Positions 31,400 through 43,821 of a stretch of 64,000 nt of DNA are shown here, piece by piece. A program made the translations under genes and the position numbers. This DNA is from Neoceratodus forsteri (taxonomy: Eukaryota; Chordata; Ceratodontiformes; Ceratodontidae): contig CM057451.1 of the NCBI GenBank assembly GCA_016271365.2, positions 371,959,501 to 372,023,500 of the forward strand, written 5' to 3'. Position 1 is the stretch's first letter. Each line of letters opens with the position of its first letter. The notes under the pieces are model-generated. The model made no database searches. It worked only from the letters and a program-made list of their open reading frames with translations, and had not been told where the DNA came from.

Positions 31400-34080
31400 C
31401 ATGCTTGAATTCCACCACTGATTTTGACTCCACAACCTCCTCCGGAAGGCCATTCCATGCATCCACAACCCTCTGTGAAAAATACTTCCTAAATTACCTC
31501 TGAGCCGCCTCTATCTTCAAATTGTGCCCTCTTGTTCTTGCACACCTCTTTTTGAAAGATGCTACTCTCTTGGACTTTGTTGATTCCTTGAGGTACTTGA
31601 AAGTTTCTATCATGTCCCCCCTCTCCTCCTTTCCTCGAGGCTATACATATTAGCTCCTTAAGTCTCTCTTCATATGTCCTCTGGTGCAGACCCTGCACCA
31701 TTTTAGTTACCCTCCTCTGGACAGCTTCCATCCTGTCTATGTCTTTCTGATTGGGTCTCAGAACTGCACACAGTACTCAGATGGGGTCTCACCAGCTGTC
31801 TGTACAGAGGGATAATAACTTCCTGTTTTCTACTGGTGATGCCTCTCCCTATGCATCCCAGTACCCCCAGCCCTCCTTGCTGCCTTCTCACATTGCTTGC
31901 CCACCTTTAGGTCATCTGATATGACTACCCCCAGGTCCCTTTCCATTTTTGTTGTTGTTAGTATCTCACCTCCCATTGTGTACTCTTCCCCTGGGTTTTT
32001 GTTTCCCAGGTGCATTACCTTGCACTTCTTAGCATTGAATCTAAGCTGCCATACATTTGACCATTCCTCTAACCTCTGCCAAGTCCCTTCTCATCCTTTC
32101 CACCCCACCCTGTGCATCAACTCTGTTGCAGATCTTAGTGTCATCTGCAAAGAGACATACTTTTCCTTCCAGTCCTTCTGCAATGTCGCTTATAAAGACA
32201 CTGAAGAGGACTGGTCCTAATACTGAACCCTGCGGTACCCCGCTAGTAACCCTCCTTTCTTCTGAGTGGACTCCATTTACTATTACTCTCTGTGTCCTAT
32301 TCTCCAGCCAATTCTTTACCCAGGCTGTCATCTTGGGACCCACTCCCAGGCTGGCTAACTTATATATTAATCTTTTGTGTGGGACTGTGTCAAATGCCTT
32401 GCTAAAGTCTAGGTAGGCCATGTCCACAGCCCCTCCTGATCTACTACTTTGGTCACCCAGTCAAAGAAATCTATCAGATTACGTCTGGCATGACCTTCCG
32501 CTGTGAATCCATGCTGCCTAGGGTCCTGTGCCCTTCTGGCCTCCAGACATGCTGTACAATTCTTTCCTTTAGAAGTGATTCCATCATTTCCCTATCACTG
32601 GAGGTTAAAACTAACAGGTCTATAGTTTCCTGCTTCTGCCTTGCTCCCACTTTTGTGAAGGGAATCCCATCTGCCCTCCTCCAGTCCTCGGGTACCACCC
32701 CATCCTCCCATGATTTGTTAAGGAGGGTAGTCAGTGGTGTCACTAGTTCTACCTTAGTTCTTTTAGAATTCTGGGATGAATCCCATCAGGCCCATTGCTT
32801 TGTCCACCTTCAGTTTTAAGAGTTCTTTCAGAACCCTTTTCTGTAAATGGGCTGGTATCAACTTCTGTATCAGAGTGTTACTACTGTTTGTTTTATGTAC
32901 CTCCCCCTTCCTTTGTAAATACTGAGCAAAATATTTGTTTAGTATCTCTGCCTTTTCATATTCTCCCTCTGCCCACCCTCCCTCCCTTTATTAAGCCTCA
33001 CTATCCCTCCTTGGTCTTCCTTTGCTCCTGATGTACCTATAAAGGTTTTATTCCCTTCTTAACTGAGTTGGCTATCTTTCCTCAGTTTGGGCCTTTGCTG
33101 TTCTGACTGCCTTCCCAGCCTCCTTTGCTTTAACTGATACAGTTCTCTGTCCTGCTCCTGCCATTCCTTGTACTTCCTGAATGCTTTCTTTTCTCTTGAA
33201 CCTTCACTGCCACTTCCTTTGAGAACCATAGTGGTTTCACATCGTCTTGTTTTGTTTATTTGCTTCACACAAAGGCTCGTTACCTCTGTGATGGCAGTTT
33301 TATTATTCCCCATTGTTCTTCCACCCTCCTTCCCGCCCATTTGCTAGTGCATTCCTTAGGCACTCACCCATTTTGGCAAAGTCAGCCCTCCTAAAGTCCA
33401 GTACTTTTGTCTTTGTATGGCTTGACTCTATTGCTGTGTTTATTGTGAACCATACTGTTCGATGGTCGCTAGTTCCCAGATGGCTACCCACTTCTACATC
33501 TGTGATCCTCTCTCCATCTCCATTTGAGAGTATCAAGTCTAATATTGCTCCCTCTTGAGTGGGCTCCAGTACTAGTTGTCTAAGGCATGCCCCTGTAGAG
33601 CATCTAGAATAACTGCACTCTTGAAGTGGCAGCTGCAACTGCGCTCAGTTAACATCTGGCATATTCAGATCACCCATCAGCCAATATCTCCCCTTTTTCT
33701 GCCATTCTAAGTATACTTCTATCATTTCCTTGTCCACTTCCTCCCCTGAGAAGGTCTGTGTCTACAACCCTGTCGGATTGTGGTGCCATTGCCTGTCTCC
33801 AAATTTACCCACAGTGCTTCTTCTCCTCCCTGTTTACTCTTTTGTTCTGTTGCTTTTATTCCTTCCCTTATGTAAAGAACTATCCTCCCCTCTTTACCCT
33901 CCTGTCCCTCCTGTAGATAGTGTATCCTGGTATGTTTACGTCCCAGTCATGGTTTTGTGTGTACCATGTTTCTGTGACTGCCAGATATCCAGATGTTCCT
34001 CCTCCATCAAGGCCACTAATTCAGGAAGCTTGTTACCTAGACTACGGGCATTGGTACTCATTGCTCTCCATTTTTGATGG
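31400..34080 (-). pseudogene. CR1 LINE ORF2: endonuclease and reverse transcriptase
   Basis: The endonuclease start (NARSLGNKLPELVALM, about 34040) is followed by stop-broken sequence and then the EN end with AILDLILSNG and HLGTSDHRTVWF (the SDH motif, about 33480). RT shows LTTLLNKSWEDGVVPEDWR (about 32700), MAYLDFSKAFDTVPHKRLI (motif A), VTSGVPQGSVLGPVLF (motif B) and KVCLFADDTKIC (catalytic box, 32427-32041). The C-terminal part is in frames 32015-31830 and 31731-31489 ([17 protein letters not shown]). Many stops and shifts are present, so this is a dead copy. Confidence 0.86.
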
Positions 34081-34229
34081 CCTTACCTTCTGTTGCAGCA
34101 TCCCCACTGACCGTTCTACCTTGGTCTTTTTCTCATTTAGTACCCTGTTTTGTAGGGAGAGGCTGGGATTTTTCTGCTGCTTGTCAGTGCTCTCCCCATT
34201 GACTAGTTTAAAAGCTTGCCAATGAAGCA

Positions 34230-35151
34230 TTTAAACCGATTGCTCAAAAGACTTGTTCCTTCCTGGACAGATGCAGACCATCCTGCCAGTATAGGCTGGT
34301 GTCCCTCCAGGTGGAACCCCAGTCCCCAATGAAGCCAAACCCCTGTGCTCTGCACCATTTTTTCAACCATTCATTAAACTGCATGGTGCCAATTACCCTC
34401 GCCTCCCCCATGCCTCTGACAGGCAGCACCTCTGAGAAGGATACTGTGTTTGCTACTTGCCTTAGGCCCCTCCCCAACTCTGCAATGTCCTCCTGCACTG
34501 CTCTAACCTCATGATGAGCCAAGTCATTTGTCCCTAGGTGGACAATTACGTCCAGCTCAGAATCCCTTGCAGCTGTTGTTGTGATCCTGAGGATTCTTCC
34601 TGTCCCTCCAAGCCATGGCACCAGGCAGGCACCTTCTCAGATTTCCCAGCTCCTCCCAGTTCTATCCCTAATTGGGTCCCCACCAGGAGCTGCTTCCTTT
34701 CCTTGTGGTGTCCTCTGCCTCCTTCCTGTGGGCCTCCCTTGTGACAGTTGTCCTCAGCCTCCTTAGTCTCCTCTGCGGGTGTATCTATAGGGGAGCTATG
34801 CTCCCCCAGAATGGCGTATGGATTGTGGTGCGTAACATCTGACTGGGTGTGCCTCTGTTTCACCATCCTCATCCTCCCTGAGCCCACTGTGGTCCAACTG
34901 CTGTGCTTTCTTTGCAACCTCTGAGGTAGTGGTGGTGGTTCTGGTGCTCCCTGGATGGGGGAGGTTCCCTTCCTACTGTCCATTGTGGCCTGGGGGAAGG
35001 TCCCCGTACTACTGTCCAGTGTGGCCTGAAGACGGGCAACTTCCTCCCTCAGGGCAGACAGTTGTCTGCAAATAGGGCAGCATCTCAGCCTCCAGAAAGA
35101 CTCCCGGAAGACTGCTGCCCCACAGCCATTACATTGCACTACTCCCCACAT
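34230..35151 (-). pseudogene. CR1 LINE ORF1: zinc finger plus SGNH-esterase-like domain
   Basis: The frame 35151-34546 opens with CNGCGAAVFR and RCCPICRQLSALREEVARL, a zinc finger followed by a short coiled coil. Later it has the LLVGTQLG stretch where the esterase GDS block would lie, and then VPAWCHG. The frame 34621-34244 carries DVIVHLGTNDLAHHEV (the GTND block) and WQDGLHLSRKEQ (the DGLHL block with His). The domain order fits CR1-type ORF1. The catalytic serine appears lost (GTQ in place of GDS), and a shift separates the halves. Confidence 0.78.
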
Positions 35152-35160
35152 TTTTTTTTT

Positions 35161-36906
35161 GTGTGTGATTGGTTTGTAATGTAGAAATATATATTTATAT
35201 TATACAATGTTTATGCTTATATTGTCAGTGCAGTGTGCTAGAGAGGATATGACAGTGACATGCACCTTGCACTCTTGAGGAAATGATGTCAGAACCCCAG
35301 GTATAAAGGAACTATTTCCAGGGGTGGGTGGGGTGAGGGGTGGGAAGGGGTTGGGCCTAAACTGTGCCCTCGCAAAACAATCAGCTAGAAGCTCTGACCC
35401 ACTGCTGCAATGAGTGCCTTCCTGTCAGGAAGATGCCCTACACAACAATTTGATAGAGAAATACCCTGTTAATCAATCAGAGAAAAATCCACAAATCCAA
35501 GTCAGACACAGGTAAACCTTCCCAGCCCCAAAACAGGCCTGGTGGTTTGTGCTCTAAGAGCTGTCCGCCCCAAAATAAGTCAGCTGTGCTTTAAACTCTT
35601 CCTGCACTGAAAATCTTAAGAATTGTAACAAACAAACGTAAACCTTAGAACTGAAATGTTGTGTGTGTGTGTGTGTACCCCACAAATGATGAGTTTAATC
35701 GGGTTCCCCAGTTTCTGAATTTTGGGGAGCCTATAGAATGTCCCTGGGACAGGAGTGTTTGTGAATCAGTTTACCTGTTACTGGAAGTTACCTGGAAAGG
35801 ATCTGTATGTTATTGTGGGGTCTTCAGCGAGCTGTTTGTAAGATGTTTCATATAGCAACTGTCTGTGCCCCTCTTGAATATAATTCTCTGTAGGTAGAGC
35901 CACTACTGCACCTCCTTTGTCGGCTGCTTTTAGTGACAAAGGGGTTGTTTTTCAGTGACTGTATTGTTTTTTATGTTTGCCCTTGCGCAAAGTGAACATA
36001 TTGATAAAAAAGTGGATTTTGAGAGGTGTGTTACTGTTGGTCCAATGCAGGGCAGTCATTAAGAGGCTTGAGAGTGTCAGACCAATCGTCAGCCAGGCTG
36101 ATCATGACACACTTCTGGGTTTGCTGGGCAGAAACTTCATGAAGTTCAAAGAAATGACCTGCCCAAATCATAGGGCAGCTCTTTCCTTTGATCTGTACAA
36201 TGCCACCCAGCAAGCACAGCTGATCAGCATCATGATCAGCCTGCCTGCTCCTCTAAACATAAACCTATCTGTCCCACCCTCTGCCAAGTAGGATTCCCAC
36301 CTCCCATTACTTCCCCCTTCTTTAATTTTCTGACACAGGGGTGCCCAATCCCTGATGCTGGGCAGATAGTACCACCCAACCCACCAGTTTTCACTGTGCG
36401 ACACCAGGGAGCCCAACCCTGGTGCCACCAAACATAACAGCAACACTGGGGAGCCCAATCCTCAGTGTCAGTACCTGAAAAAGAAAACTGCCCCTCATAG
36501 TCTTTTATTTTTATACACCTTGAAAAAAAGGAAATGGTCCATCGATATCTGTTGCTGCTTACACCGCCACTGTTACCCTCCTTCACCTGCCCCACCCACT
36601 CAGCACCCACAACCCCACCCTTTACTTACCTACCAGGAGTTCAATGCCATAATCCTCTCTGGACCACCTGATATGTCTTCACTTTTCAACACCGGACTGA
36701 GAACTGATGAAATTAGGTATGCAGTGCAGTGTATTTTAATGCGTCTTCAATGTAATTTTTTTATGTTTTTTCCCCAAATTTTCATCATGGCCTTACTGGG
36801 ACCCCACCTTATGAACAAGGGTGGTGAAATTATTCAAATCTGTCCTGAGGTAATTTCGCAATTAATCATTTTTATTTGTATACTGGAAGGTATGTGAGCA
36901 AAAAAT
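35161..36906. other. 1.7 kb stretch without a recognised gene
   Basis: Contains a (GT)n run at 35659-35677, three loose repeats of a GGGNGCCCAATCCC motif at 36341-36460, and a 104-codon plus-strand frame (35977-36291) that I do not recognise and that has no start context or neighbours to support it. Confidence 0.45.
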
Positions 36907-37140
36907 GAAAATTACGTACCTACCATAATTCTTGATCTTCTCTTGTATCTTCATCATTCATTACTGCTGGGTGTAGCCGGAGGAGTGCACTCACTACGGG
37001 AGTTTTTTTTTTTTTTGAGGGAGGAGTCGGCGCCGATAGCGCCGCCCATGTGTCCAATGTGCTGCGTGGAGCATGAGGGTTGGCTGTTAGGCGCCGCAGA
37101 CTCCACCTCCATCCCAGTTCATTTTAGCCGGAGAGGATGA
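36907..37140. repeat. DIRS-E left inverted terminal repeat
   Basis: From CACCATTCATTACTGCTGGG-like sequence (36950) to AGACTCCACCTCCATCCCAG (37110) it is inverted relative to 44875-45055. The outer 45 bases recur inverted at 38096-38140. Confidence 0.82.
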
Positions 37141-38089
37141 AAAACAGATTTAGAAAAGAGGGAGGTAAGAAAGCCGAGGGATAGAAAAAGGAAAGGATAA
37201 TAAACTGAAAAAGGCATAAGCTGAACAGGGGACAGAGAGAAGAGAACCCTACCCTAAGTGGCCATGGGGCCCCAATCCTTGGGCGGTCTCAAGAGAAGAG
37301 AAGGCAAAAGACAGAAAGAAGGAAAACAAAAGAGAAGGCTAGTGGGCAAAAGAGGATGAGGAGGGCTCTCCGCACATTAATTTGGAAGACCACTGGCTTC
37401 AAAAGATTCAAAAACCCTGCGGAATGGAGACAAGGGCGCAAGGATCCCTTCACTGCAGGAATTAAAGGACCAAGGTCTGAAGGGGATTTAGCTGGCTGTG
37501 CAGCCATGGCGGAGGCCAATCTCTATCCCCACCTTTACCCGTTCCTGTGTTAAGCATGACAGAGTCTAGGCCTCACAGACAGTCTCCTGGAGAGAAGAGG
37601 GGCAAGTCTTGCTCAGGAGAGGTGTGAGTCCAGGCTTGTAAGACAGAATGGGAACAACCCAGCTAGAGTTTTCCCATAAAGTATAGGCATAGTCCCCACT
37701 TCAGCAGAAGAGGACCACGGGACATTTGAGTGATACGAAAAGAGGAGGAAGCAGCAGCAGCAGCAGCAAGGAGGAAAATCCCATGAAGTCTCCCAGGAAT
37801 GCACTTAAGCAGTTCAACACCTAGGGGTAACCCAAGCCAGAGGGGGACATCCCAGTGCATCATGAAGAGACTCCCAGGGAGTTCCCTCAGAGGTTAGGGC
37901 GAAGACCCTACACACCGTCCTCCAGTTTCAATGCTCTGTGAGTTTTACAGAAGGAAACAGAGAGCTCTGAGGTACCAGGGGGACTCAGCCCCCAATTGGC
38001 CTCTAGGAGGGGGAAGGCGAACAGGGTGGAGGCGACGCCCAAGAACTGAGGCCCATGAGGGGAAGATGGGAGGGAATTAGTAGTGAATC
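37141..38089. other. DIRS-E 3' untranslated stretch
   Basis: A purine-rich stretch between the left repeat and the internal complementary region, unusually long (about 950 bases, against about 115 in DIRS-C). It includes a CAG run at 37752-37769 (GCAGCAGCAGCAGCAGCA). No gene is seen. Confidence 0.5.
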
Positions 38090-38180
38090 GTGAAGATACA
38101 AGAGAAGATCAAGAATTACGGTAGGTACGTAATTTTCCTATCTTCCCTGGTCAGTCTTCACCATTCATTACTGCTGGATG
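38090..38180. repeat. DIRS-E internal complementary region
   Basis: AGATACAAGAGAAGATCAAG and AATTACGGTAGGTACGTAAT invert the left outer end. CTTCCCTGGTCAGTCTTCAC and CATTCATTACTGCTGG invert the right outer end at 45030-45066. Confidence 0.87.
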
Positions 38181-38249
38181 AGTATCAAGCCCCCCAGAGG
38201 GGACCTGGCAGAGCCCTGAGGGAACAGATCCCTTAGCCTTCTGCGGGTG

Positions 38250-39749
38250 AGGCGCAGGAGGGGGAAACCCTAAAGCCCTGTTAGACTAGCAAGATCTAAG
38301 GCTGTTCAGGACAAGGAGGTGTTCCCTGTGGCCAGGGGGATGGGAGATGCCCCTGTAAGGTCCTCCTTGCCCTGCAGTGAAAAAAGGCGGATCCCCCGGA
38401 AGGCAGAGGAGATCACCCTATGCCGGGCAACAGGTGACGATCTGGACAGATGAAGCCATGCCATCCACCTAATGCAGATCACTGTCCCTGCAAGTCTGGA
38501 CACCACCTCACTGGCGTCGTATGACGCTCTTGCTTGGTGCCTTGCAAGTTCCAGACTCAGTGCAGAGAGGGCAATGGCCTGCATAGATTGCTTCCGTATC
38601 AGTCAAAGTTGCCAGAACTTGTGCTAGCATCGACCACAGGTGCCTGTTATAGGCAGTGTGGTGAGCCTGATGAGATGCTAAACACAGTAACACCCGAGCT
38701 GAAGAAAAAACTCTTCTTCCTCAACGGTCGAACTCTACGGAATCCGGATCCGGAGGTTGGTCGTGTGCCAGGCGCTGAAGCCTGGAAGGAGCGTCCATTG
38801 AAGTCAGCCCCGAAGGCGAGAGAGGTAGAGAACCCAGTGACTCCTGAGGGGTGCAATACCATCTCCTGCAGTACTCTGGGGCTGGGGAAGAGGTGGCTGG
38901 AGACTGCCAGGTGCAGACAGATGCTTCCTGGAAAGGGACAAGCCGGGAGGTGAGTGCTGAATTCGCTCAGGAATGAGTGCGTCTCCTGCTCGGTATTGCT
39001 TCTCACTACATGGAGAGATGCGGAGCTCCTGGACCAGCCTTGAATGGAACAGCTGATATTCAGTGAAATCAGCATCAGAGGACAGGTGGATGGAGCGTTC
39101 CTCTCCCTCAGAGGAGGGAGATGAGGAAAAGGAGCTCGAATGCTCAGAGTCTCCTGTGGCGGGGGGGAGACAGGCGAAAGACCCACTCATCCATGGCTCT
39201 CATATAGGTAGGAAAGGCCACCACAGTGGCCCTGAACATCTCACAGGTTAAGGGATCCATGGGACCCACATGGCTTGGGGGGGGGGGTGCCTGCAGAGAA
39301 ATGGGAGATGGGCACCGAACAGATAGTGCCCAGCCTCTGCCAGGGCTCCGAGATCCAGGAACTAGTCCCGTCATACAGGGGGACCGGGGTCAATCTAGGC
39401 AGCGAATGATGTAGCCGAGAAGACAAACCCCGGATGAGCCCCAAAGGAGAATCTCCCGTGGTGAGACTGGGGTTGCATGGGTCCAGAAGGGCAACCCTCT
39501 GCGCTGACAACTAAGGGTGTCCCCGAGACCTTGTGGCAAAGGCAGGCTTCGACTCCTCCCCACTCCCCGCAGGGTAGTGGAGGGGGTGGCCGTGCCTCAC
39601 CCCAACCCCTCAACCCTTCGGACTCCGAAGCTACCCTCTTCCTCACTCCCAGCGAAGTCGGGTCCCCCAATCCCGCAGGCCTCCTGAGGGAGGTCGCCCA
39701 AGAGAGGGCACCGGTCCCCACCCAGGGAGTCATCGCAACACCAGAAAAT
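38250..39749 (-). pseudogene. DIRS-E gag-like protein, C-terminal part
   Basis: The pieces 39733-39395, 39374-39144, 39190-38804 and 38584-38306 read a Ser/Pro-rich protein. MDPLTCEMFRATVVAFPTYM (about 39250), SSDADFTEYQLFHSRLVQEL and YDASEVVSRLAGTVI with WMAWLHLSRSS resemble the DIRS-A gag C-terminal RRRAWLRLSSF region. It ends just before the internal complementary region, where a recombinase would sit in an autonomous DIRS. Function is inferred only from position and weak motifs. Confidence 0.6.
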
Positions 39750-39965
39750 GCAAATTACGTACTTACCATAATTACTGATCTTCTTGGACAGTCTCCATCA
39801 CTCATTTACATTAGTGGGATAGCGCCGGAGGCGCCAAGACCAAGCGGGAGCCTGAAATTTTCAGAAGGGTTGGCGCCGAGACAGGACCACGCATGCGCGG
39901 CACCGTGAGACTAGCTCGCGCCTGTGTAGGCTATCTTGGCGTTGACCCTCCAACCGCCTCAGTAT
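39750..39965. repeat. DIRS-F left inverted terminal repeat
   Basis: GTGGGATAGCGCCGGAGGCG to GTAGGCTATCTTGGCGTTGA is inverted relative to 43655-43790 (GATAGCCTACACAGGCACGA to GGGCGCTTATCCCACTAGTG). Confidence 0.82.
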
Positions 39966-40147
39966 CTTTTCGACCGAGGAGGTGCAACGTAACTAATGAA
40001 AATAACTTATCCTGAGTTTCTGGGCCTGAGAGGGTCCAGATGGCCCTTGCAAGAAGGGTCAAAAAATAATGACTTCTCAGTCTGAGCCATAGGATCATGA
40101 AAACCAGGAAAGAGAACGAGTGCACCCAGGGGATGGTGGGTGAGCGT

Positions 40148-40255
40148 GTGAATGAGTGATGGAGACTGTCCAAGAAGATCAATAATTACAGTAAGTACAT
40201 AATTTCCATATCTTCCTGGGCTAAGTCTCCATCACTCATTCACACTAGTGGGAGA
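40148..40255. repeat. DIRS-F internal complementary region
   Basis: GAGTGATGGAGACTGTCCAA and GATCAATAATTACAGTAAGT invert the left outer end. ATCTTCCTGGGCTAAGTCTC and CATTCACACTAGTGGGA invert the right outer end (43785-43821). Confidence 0.86.
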
Positions 40256-42399
40256 GTACCGAGCTAAAACCAACAACCATGAGTAGGTTGGAGGAGATAG
40301 GGTTCACTTCAGAAAGGATGGCCAAGGACTGTCCTGCTAATAAAATAAGCTGTCTTGTAAGAAGCATCTAGAATATAGTGCTCACAAGATAAGTGCTTGA
40401 GTTGTAACACCACTTTACAGACGACTGTAATGGACACAAAAATGAACTCTGCCAGGAAGCTGCAACCACTCTAGGAGAGCGGTGAGAACCCGGCCTCACA
40501 ATTTGGTATAGGACCAAAATTAATAGTGTCAAAGACGTACTAACCTGAAGTAAAGGAAGTCTGGAGCTGAAAAAGCCAGACGTAAAGTCTACTGGTTAAG
40601 GGTAGACCGAAAAGCACAGATGAAAACAAACAGGTCCAGACGCACTTGAACCCCTTAGTTGGTGAGCAAGAAGGTGCAGGTGAGGTTAGCCCATCAAGGA
40701 GGAGGGTTTTCACTCAGTCACTGAAACCCTCCTGATGGAAGCCCAAAGCATGACTTAGAAGCCTCTTGTGGTGGTCTAGTAGAACCAGATCCTAACCACT
40801 TTATATTCCAAAAAGAATTATCCTGCCCCTGTGTGTGTGTAACTGTAGCAGCAGTCTCTGAACTCAGGGAAGAGAGGGAAAATGTACTGGAGGACAGCTC
40901 CACTGCGGAAAAACAGTCCGACAGAAAAAAACAGGGGTTGGATTTCTAAGGCAAATAGAAGCAAATGTGCATCGAGGAGGGATGCAGCAGGACCAAGTTA
41001 GGGCTAACCCATACGTTGAAAGTGACTCAATGCAGTGAGGCACTACTCACTCTGGCCTACCTGAAGGGAGTAGGAAAGGATTCTAGTTTGTTTGCTGAAA
41101 AACAAACATCACAACTCCATCACGCACTTGGAGAGGATAGCTTTGTGAGCGACTGGCATCGAATCAGTGTGCAGGAACCGAAGGTGTGAATATTTGAGAA
41201 GCTATCTCAGAAGAAATACCTACTTGACCTTCGGTCAAGAAGGAGTATATCGCCTGTTAAGTTAAAGCAAGCAAGCAAGTAGGAACCAGAGGTCCGACTC
41301 GCTGGAGAGTTGCTTCTGTTGCTGCGAGGCTCTGCTCAAGAGAAGAAAGCCTGATGAAAGGAAAGGAGAATTAGACTGGGCAGTCGCCTAGGTCTAGGAA
41401 ATGTCTCTGAATGACAGAAATCTCTCTTGGAGAAAGAGATGACCCGTGCCGCTGCTGGCTCGGACTTCTCCAGGGGAAGAAGTGTCAGGCACTCTTACCG
41501 CATTCTGAGACGAAATCTCAGGGGCCGAGGCGAACCCGACCAGATCCAAAAGGGGGGTATCGGGTAATTTTGGCTAGGCCCTGTGCTGTGATAATTTTTT
41601 TTTTTTTTTAGTCTGAATCTAACAAGGCTTTCAGGCTGCTATTTTGCAAGGACTGTCTTGATACAAAATGACGAAGATGTTCTCCATCTGAGTGCAGGAG
41701 GAACCTGAGTGTCTCTATTGAAATCATGACCAGATTAATAATCACAGCTGGGGAGATGTTAACCACATGTGTCGAAGAAGCCACCGAAGGGGCAATATCA
41801 CAAGGGGGCGATATACCCCTATCAAAGGAGCGTTAGAGCCTGAGCGGCTCCCGACCATTAAATTAGAATGTTCCACAGAGTGTAATTGTCTTGATGACTG
41901 AAAAAGTCTAGACACAGAAGTGTATGGTCCATGGATAAAGTCTGAAATACTATAGTGGACCCCATTACTGAGGAACTACTGAAAATATCTTACATCACGA
42001 ACTCTGGTGATAGAGAGGACATGCCCTTCAGTATATAAAATGAGTCGTCTGCTGTATTACTGACCAGAAGGACAGGGAAAGACCCATCTAGATGCACTTC
42101 TACCCCAGAAGGACCTCTAAGGAAGGACTAGGTCAGAGCCACTAGAGACTCCGCCACCAGGAAGGATGTCGAGGGGCCGAGAAAGTGCTGAGCAGAATGA
42201 GAGATTCCACTGGCAGAACAGTACAGCAGAGTTCCATCAGCAGAAAACCGCTGGATGACACAAGATCCCACATAAACTGCCACTCACTAAGATGTGTGGA
42301 AAAAATAATCCGCAGAACAGGACTTCATTCTGCAGAAAACATCCTGACAAGTTCTGTGGAGAAGTAGTCCGAAAAGGAAAAACGTGACACTAATTCTGC
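40256..42399. other. DIRS-F interior without recognisable gene
   Basis: 2.1 kb in which all frames are short (up to about 75 codons) and carry no DIRS motif. It contains a (GT)n stretch near 40833 and a T15 run near 41597. Confidence 0.5.
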
Positions 42400-42840
42400 C
42401 AGACAGCACCCACTAGCACCCCGCAGCACCAGCATCACTCGTGGCACAGTAGGGCACCAAGCAGTGCTTATGCCAACCTGGGCGATACCCGAGGGCACCC
42501 GAGGTGGTACCTGCAGGCACCCCAGCACCCATGCAGCAATGGCACCCGCAGGCACGCTCGACACCCATGGTACCATGACACCCATGGCAAGAATGGCACC
42601 CATGGCACCACCAACGACACCCATGGGTGCCCTGGCACCACCTGTAGCACCCATGGGTGCCTGCAGCACCACCTAGACACCAATGGCACCACTAGTGGTG
42701 CTGACAACAAATGGCAGCAACAACAGCACCCACGGCGCTGCACAGAGCGATGGTGCCGACCAAGGCACCGAGCCATGGCTCCGAGGCATGGCGCCAAGGC
42801 ACAAAGCCACAGCATTGAATCATGGCACCGAAGGAAAATG
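42400..42840. repeat. GGCACC-type low-complexity repeat in DIRS-F
   Basis: An irregular run of GCACCCATGG, GGCACCC and GGCACCGA units with a loose period of 9-24 bases, giving spurious open frames on both strands. It lies where gag would be expected and may be a degenerate coding repeat. Confidence 0.6.
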
Positions 42841-43620
42841 CCAATGGAAATCCTGAGAAGAAGGGGAGAAGGAAAAAGGTGGTGCCTGTGCCGGCCCCTG
42901 CATGGAAAAGGGAGAGGAGGTTCGCAAGAGGGGTTGACACGATGGTGAAGGCAGCAAGAGGGCACTGCGCTCATCCTGATCCAATCGACCCAGCTCTGGT
43001 CCAATGGCTCCAAGGCCCCGAAATCAGGAAAACAGCCAGGAAAACTAGAGAAGTCAAACCCCCTGCTCCACAGGAGTGGCCCAGAGGTGAAACTGCTCAC
43101 CAGAGCTCCAACGAGGACAGAGATGGAGTTCGGAGTCGAGAATGCAGCTGTTAGGAGCGGGGCCAAGGGGAGCCCACCAAAGTTGGTTCAGGCCTATCGC
43201 CCCTCCCGACAAACAATCCTCATGCAGACGTACCAAAGGGCAACCTCGAGTGGCACCGATTTTTCTTCCCCCAACGAGGAAGAAGAGCTTGATGTTAAGC
43301 GAAGCCAGATCCCCGGAACCTCTAGATTTGTGCTTTGGTGGACTGTCCTCAGTCAGACCCCACCCCCCTGTTCATTAAGGGCGGCGAACCAGACACAGCC
43401 CCTCTGCCACAAAAACATTCAAACGATATTCTCCTACTGTCACCGCTACCTTCTAAGGACAACTCCGTTGATGGCAGAAAATAATTTCTTTTTCTTCATA
43501 ATCTTCTTTTCTTGTTCATAAAATAAGAAATTACTACTAAAATATTAAATTAAACGCTAAAAGCTGCTGTCATACAGATGAAAACTTTGACTCCGGCAGA
43601 TGAGCGATGTCGACATCCTA
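42841..43620. other. DIRS-F interior, right part, weak coding potential
   Basis: A plus-strand frame 42822-43154 (110 codons, basic) and a minus-strand frame 43166-42468 overlap. Neither carries a motif that I can name. It may be decayed gag. Confidence 0.3.
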
Positions 43621-43821
43621 GCGCACTCGACGGGCGGGAGAAAAGGAACTGAGGGCGGTTGGAGGGTCGACGCGAGATAGCCTACACAGGCACGAAGCCA
43701 GTTTCGTGGCATGCGATCCTGTCTCGGCCGACCCTTCTGAAAATTTAAGGCTCCCGCTATCCCAGCCCGGGCGCTTATCCCACTAGTGTGAATGAGTGAT
43801 GGAGACTTAGTCCAGGAAGAT
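43620..43821. repeat. DIRS-F right inverted terminal repeat
   Basis: This is the inverted partner of 39800-39965. It ends GTGTGAATGAGTGATGGAGA then CTTAGTCCAGGAAGAT, the segment repeated inverted in the internal complementary region. Confidence 0.82.

Larger units (their letters stand above)
31244..35160 (-). mobile_element. CR1-clade LINE, minus strand, nearly complete but decayed
   Basis: The 3' end is at 31244 with the short tandem tail TTCTATGTTTCTATGTT (minus strand) and a conserved 3' UTR (GGCCAAGCGGTCCTTATCTG). ORF1 (35151-34230) and ORF2 (34080-31400) follow the CR1 plan. The same 3' UTR recurs at 60286-61361 and, on the plus strand, at 45655-46465. Confidence 0.86.
39750..43821 (-). 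mobile_element. DIRS-F, enzyme-less DIRS-like element nested in DIRS-E
   Basis: The left end GCAAATTACGTACTTACC (39750) and right end TTAGTCCAGGAAGAT (43821) carry about 150-base inverted repeats. The internal complementary region at 40148-40255 inverts both. The 3.3 kb between it and the right repeat has no recognisable gag zinc cluster, RT, RNase H or recombinase, so it would depend on enzymes in trans. It interrupts DIRS-E gag. Orientation is set by the internal complementary region lying near the left end. Confidence 0.75.

Noticed and set aside
35977..36291. A 104-codon plus-strand frame as a host gene exon
   Set aside because: No splice sites, homologous motif or flanking coding signal could be supported.
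42468..43166. A 232-residue minus-strand Cys/Val/Pro-rich frame in DIRS-F
   Set aside because: Composition is dictated by the GGCACC repeat, and an overlapping plus-strand frame is equally open. No motif supports either.
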